Shown here piece by piece: positions 63,390 to 64,000 of a DNA stretch of 64,000 nt. The position numbers and the translations under genes are program-made. Position 1 is the first letter of the stretch; each line of letters begins with the position of its first letter. The notes beneath the pieces are model-generated. The model was not told the origin of the DNA. It did not search any database and was given only the letters and a program-made list of their open reading frames with translations. Origin of the DNA: RHKX01 sp963820055 (lineage in GTDB: Bacteria > Actinomycetota > Thermoleophilia > Solirubrobacterales > 70-9); assembly GCA_963820055.1 (NCBI GenBank), contig CAWFYJ010000001.1, positions 62,001-126,000 on the forward strand, given 5' to 3'.

Positions 63390-63935
63390 CTATTCGACGA
63401 TCACGTCTTCGCAGTCGGCTGCGACCTTGTCCTTCTTGTTGACGAAGGCGATGTCGCTCCCCGGCCCGCAGCTAAGGCGGTCCTTTGCGTTGTTGTCGCC
63501 GAAGCCGGAGGCGTCGAGCTGATCGTTGCCGGGCCCGCCGAGGAGGACGTCCTCGCCCTTCTCGCCGTAGAGGTCGTCATCTCCGTCGCCGCCCTCGATG
63601 GTGTCGTCGCCGGGGCCGCCGAAGAGGCCTCCGATCAGATACTGGTCGCTGTCGTCGCCACCGGTGATCTTGTCGTCCCCGGGGCCGCCCTCGACGTAGT
63701 CGTTGCCCCCGCCGCCGTCGATGACGTCGTTCCCGCGGCCGCCGTAGCTGGAGTCGTTGCCGTCCTTGGCCTTGATTCCGTCGGCCTTCCGCGTCCCCGT
63801 GATCTGGTCGTCGAACTGGGTGCCGTTGCACTGCTTGCCGGCCTTGCAGGTGATGTCGTCGGCGATCGCGACGGCGGCCCAGACCAGCGCCACGGCGGCG
63901 AGGGCGCCGACCGCGGCGAGGATCCCGCGCCTCAC
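63390..63935 (-). CDS. Secreted RTX-type calcium-binding repeat protein
   Basis: A 181-residue exported protein. A signal peptide (about residues 1-25, ending VAIADD) is followed by tandem nonapeptide units of the G-G-x-G-x-D type (GGRGNDVIDGGGGNDYVEG, GGPGDDKITGG, GGDGDDDLYGE), which form a calcium-binding beta-roll. Two or more Cys flank the roll. No catalytic module is present. The GTG start overlaps the preceding VOC gene by four bases. Confidence 0.88.
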   Translation of the reverse strand: MRRGILAAVGALAAVALVWAAVAIADDITCKAGKQCNGTQFDDQITGTRKADGIKAKDGNDSSYGGRGNDVIDGGGGNDYVEGGPGDDKITGGDDSDQYLIGGLFGGPGDDTIEGGDGDDDLYGEKGEDVLLGGPGNDQLDASGFGDNNAKDRLSCGPGSDIAFVNKKDKVAADCEDVIVE

Positions 63936-64000
63936 GAGTCTCCCGAGGTCGCGCGGGCGTCGGCGGCGTTGAGCTCGATCAGCTCGATCCGGTAGCCGTC
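63932..64000 (-). CDS. VOC-family protein, C-terminal fragment (cut by window edge)
   Basis: The visible 22 residues begin DGYRIELIELNAAD, the closing strand with the acidic metal ligand of many glyoxalase-type proteins, and end at a TGA that overlaps the RTX start (GTGA). The rest of the gene lies beyond the window. Family assignment rests on this short motif only. Confidence 0.5.
   Translation of the reverse strand, partial: DGYRIELIELNAADARATSGDS

Overview
The window is ordinary chromosome from a high-GC, Gram-positive actinobacterium. The signs are GC-rich third positions, GTG starts, actinobacterial-type AcnA, ACR3 and Ppx, an RPF-like muralytic protein, and a c-di-AMP riboswitch ahead of an NlpC/P60 gene. 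The protein style suggests Thermoleophilia/Solirubrobacterales, but that is inference without a marker gene. I see no rRNA, tRNA, CRISPR array, insertion sequence, integrase or phage gene. Coding density is high, and four gaps exceed 300 bases (446-918, 19598-19917, 28741-29070, 40094-40426).

Layout. 1-5.8 kb: SRPBCC protein, aconitase, small acidic protein, SDR, then a c-di-AMP riboswitch with an NlpC/P60 gene. 6-19.6 kb: a polyamine/amino-acid catabolic block (alanine dehydrogenase, PucR regulator, class III aminotransferase, divergent PotADBC-type importer with an aldehyde dehydrogenase, then PAP2 and DAG-kinase-like genes and mmsA). 19.9-22.7 kb: amino acid permease, universal stress protein, DUF2283 and HdeD-like proteins. 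22.8-40.1 kb: a phosphate/polyphosphate island with an FAD oxidase, ppk1, a PHP-GT4 fusion, two half-CHAD proteins, ppx, a TIM-barrel protein, ACR3, DUF47, phoU, pstBACS and a PhoB-like regulator. 40.4-48.9 kb: uppP, an M23 peptidase, crotonase, HD and SpoIIM-like proteins, an RPF-like protein, a lipoate-ligase-like protein, a luciferase-like oxidoreductase, a phosphoesterase and a thioesterase. 48.9-54.1 kb: a FtsX/LolD-type ABC system, a pentad-repeat microprotein, a phosphoesterase and ppk2. 54.1-64 kb: acyl-CoA dehydrogenase, beta-lactamase-fold hydrolase, SDR, M20 peptidase, MBL hydrolase, P450, a secreted protein, VOC and RTX proteins.

Main result. Direct repeats of TTCAC/TTAAC spaced exactly 11 nt, the geometry of PhoB/PhoP 'PHO boxes', lie upstream of pstS, ppx, the TIM-barrel gene, the PHP-GT4/ppk1 operon, and next to the PhoB-like regulator gene. 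They tie phosphate import, both directions of polyphosphate metabolism, two half-CHAD proteins and a phosphoesterase-glycosyltransferase fusion into one predicted phosphate-starvation regulon. By analogy with PlcP-Agt systems the fusion may serve phosphate-sparing lipid remodelling; this is a hypothesis.

Second result. Two perfect Crp-type sites (TGTGA-N6-TCACA) lie upstream of two cell-wall hydrolase genes (M23 and RPF-like), and a third cell-wall hydrolase gene follows the c-di-AMP riboswitch. Peptidoglycan remodelling here appears to answer to cyclic-nucleotide signals.
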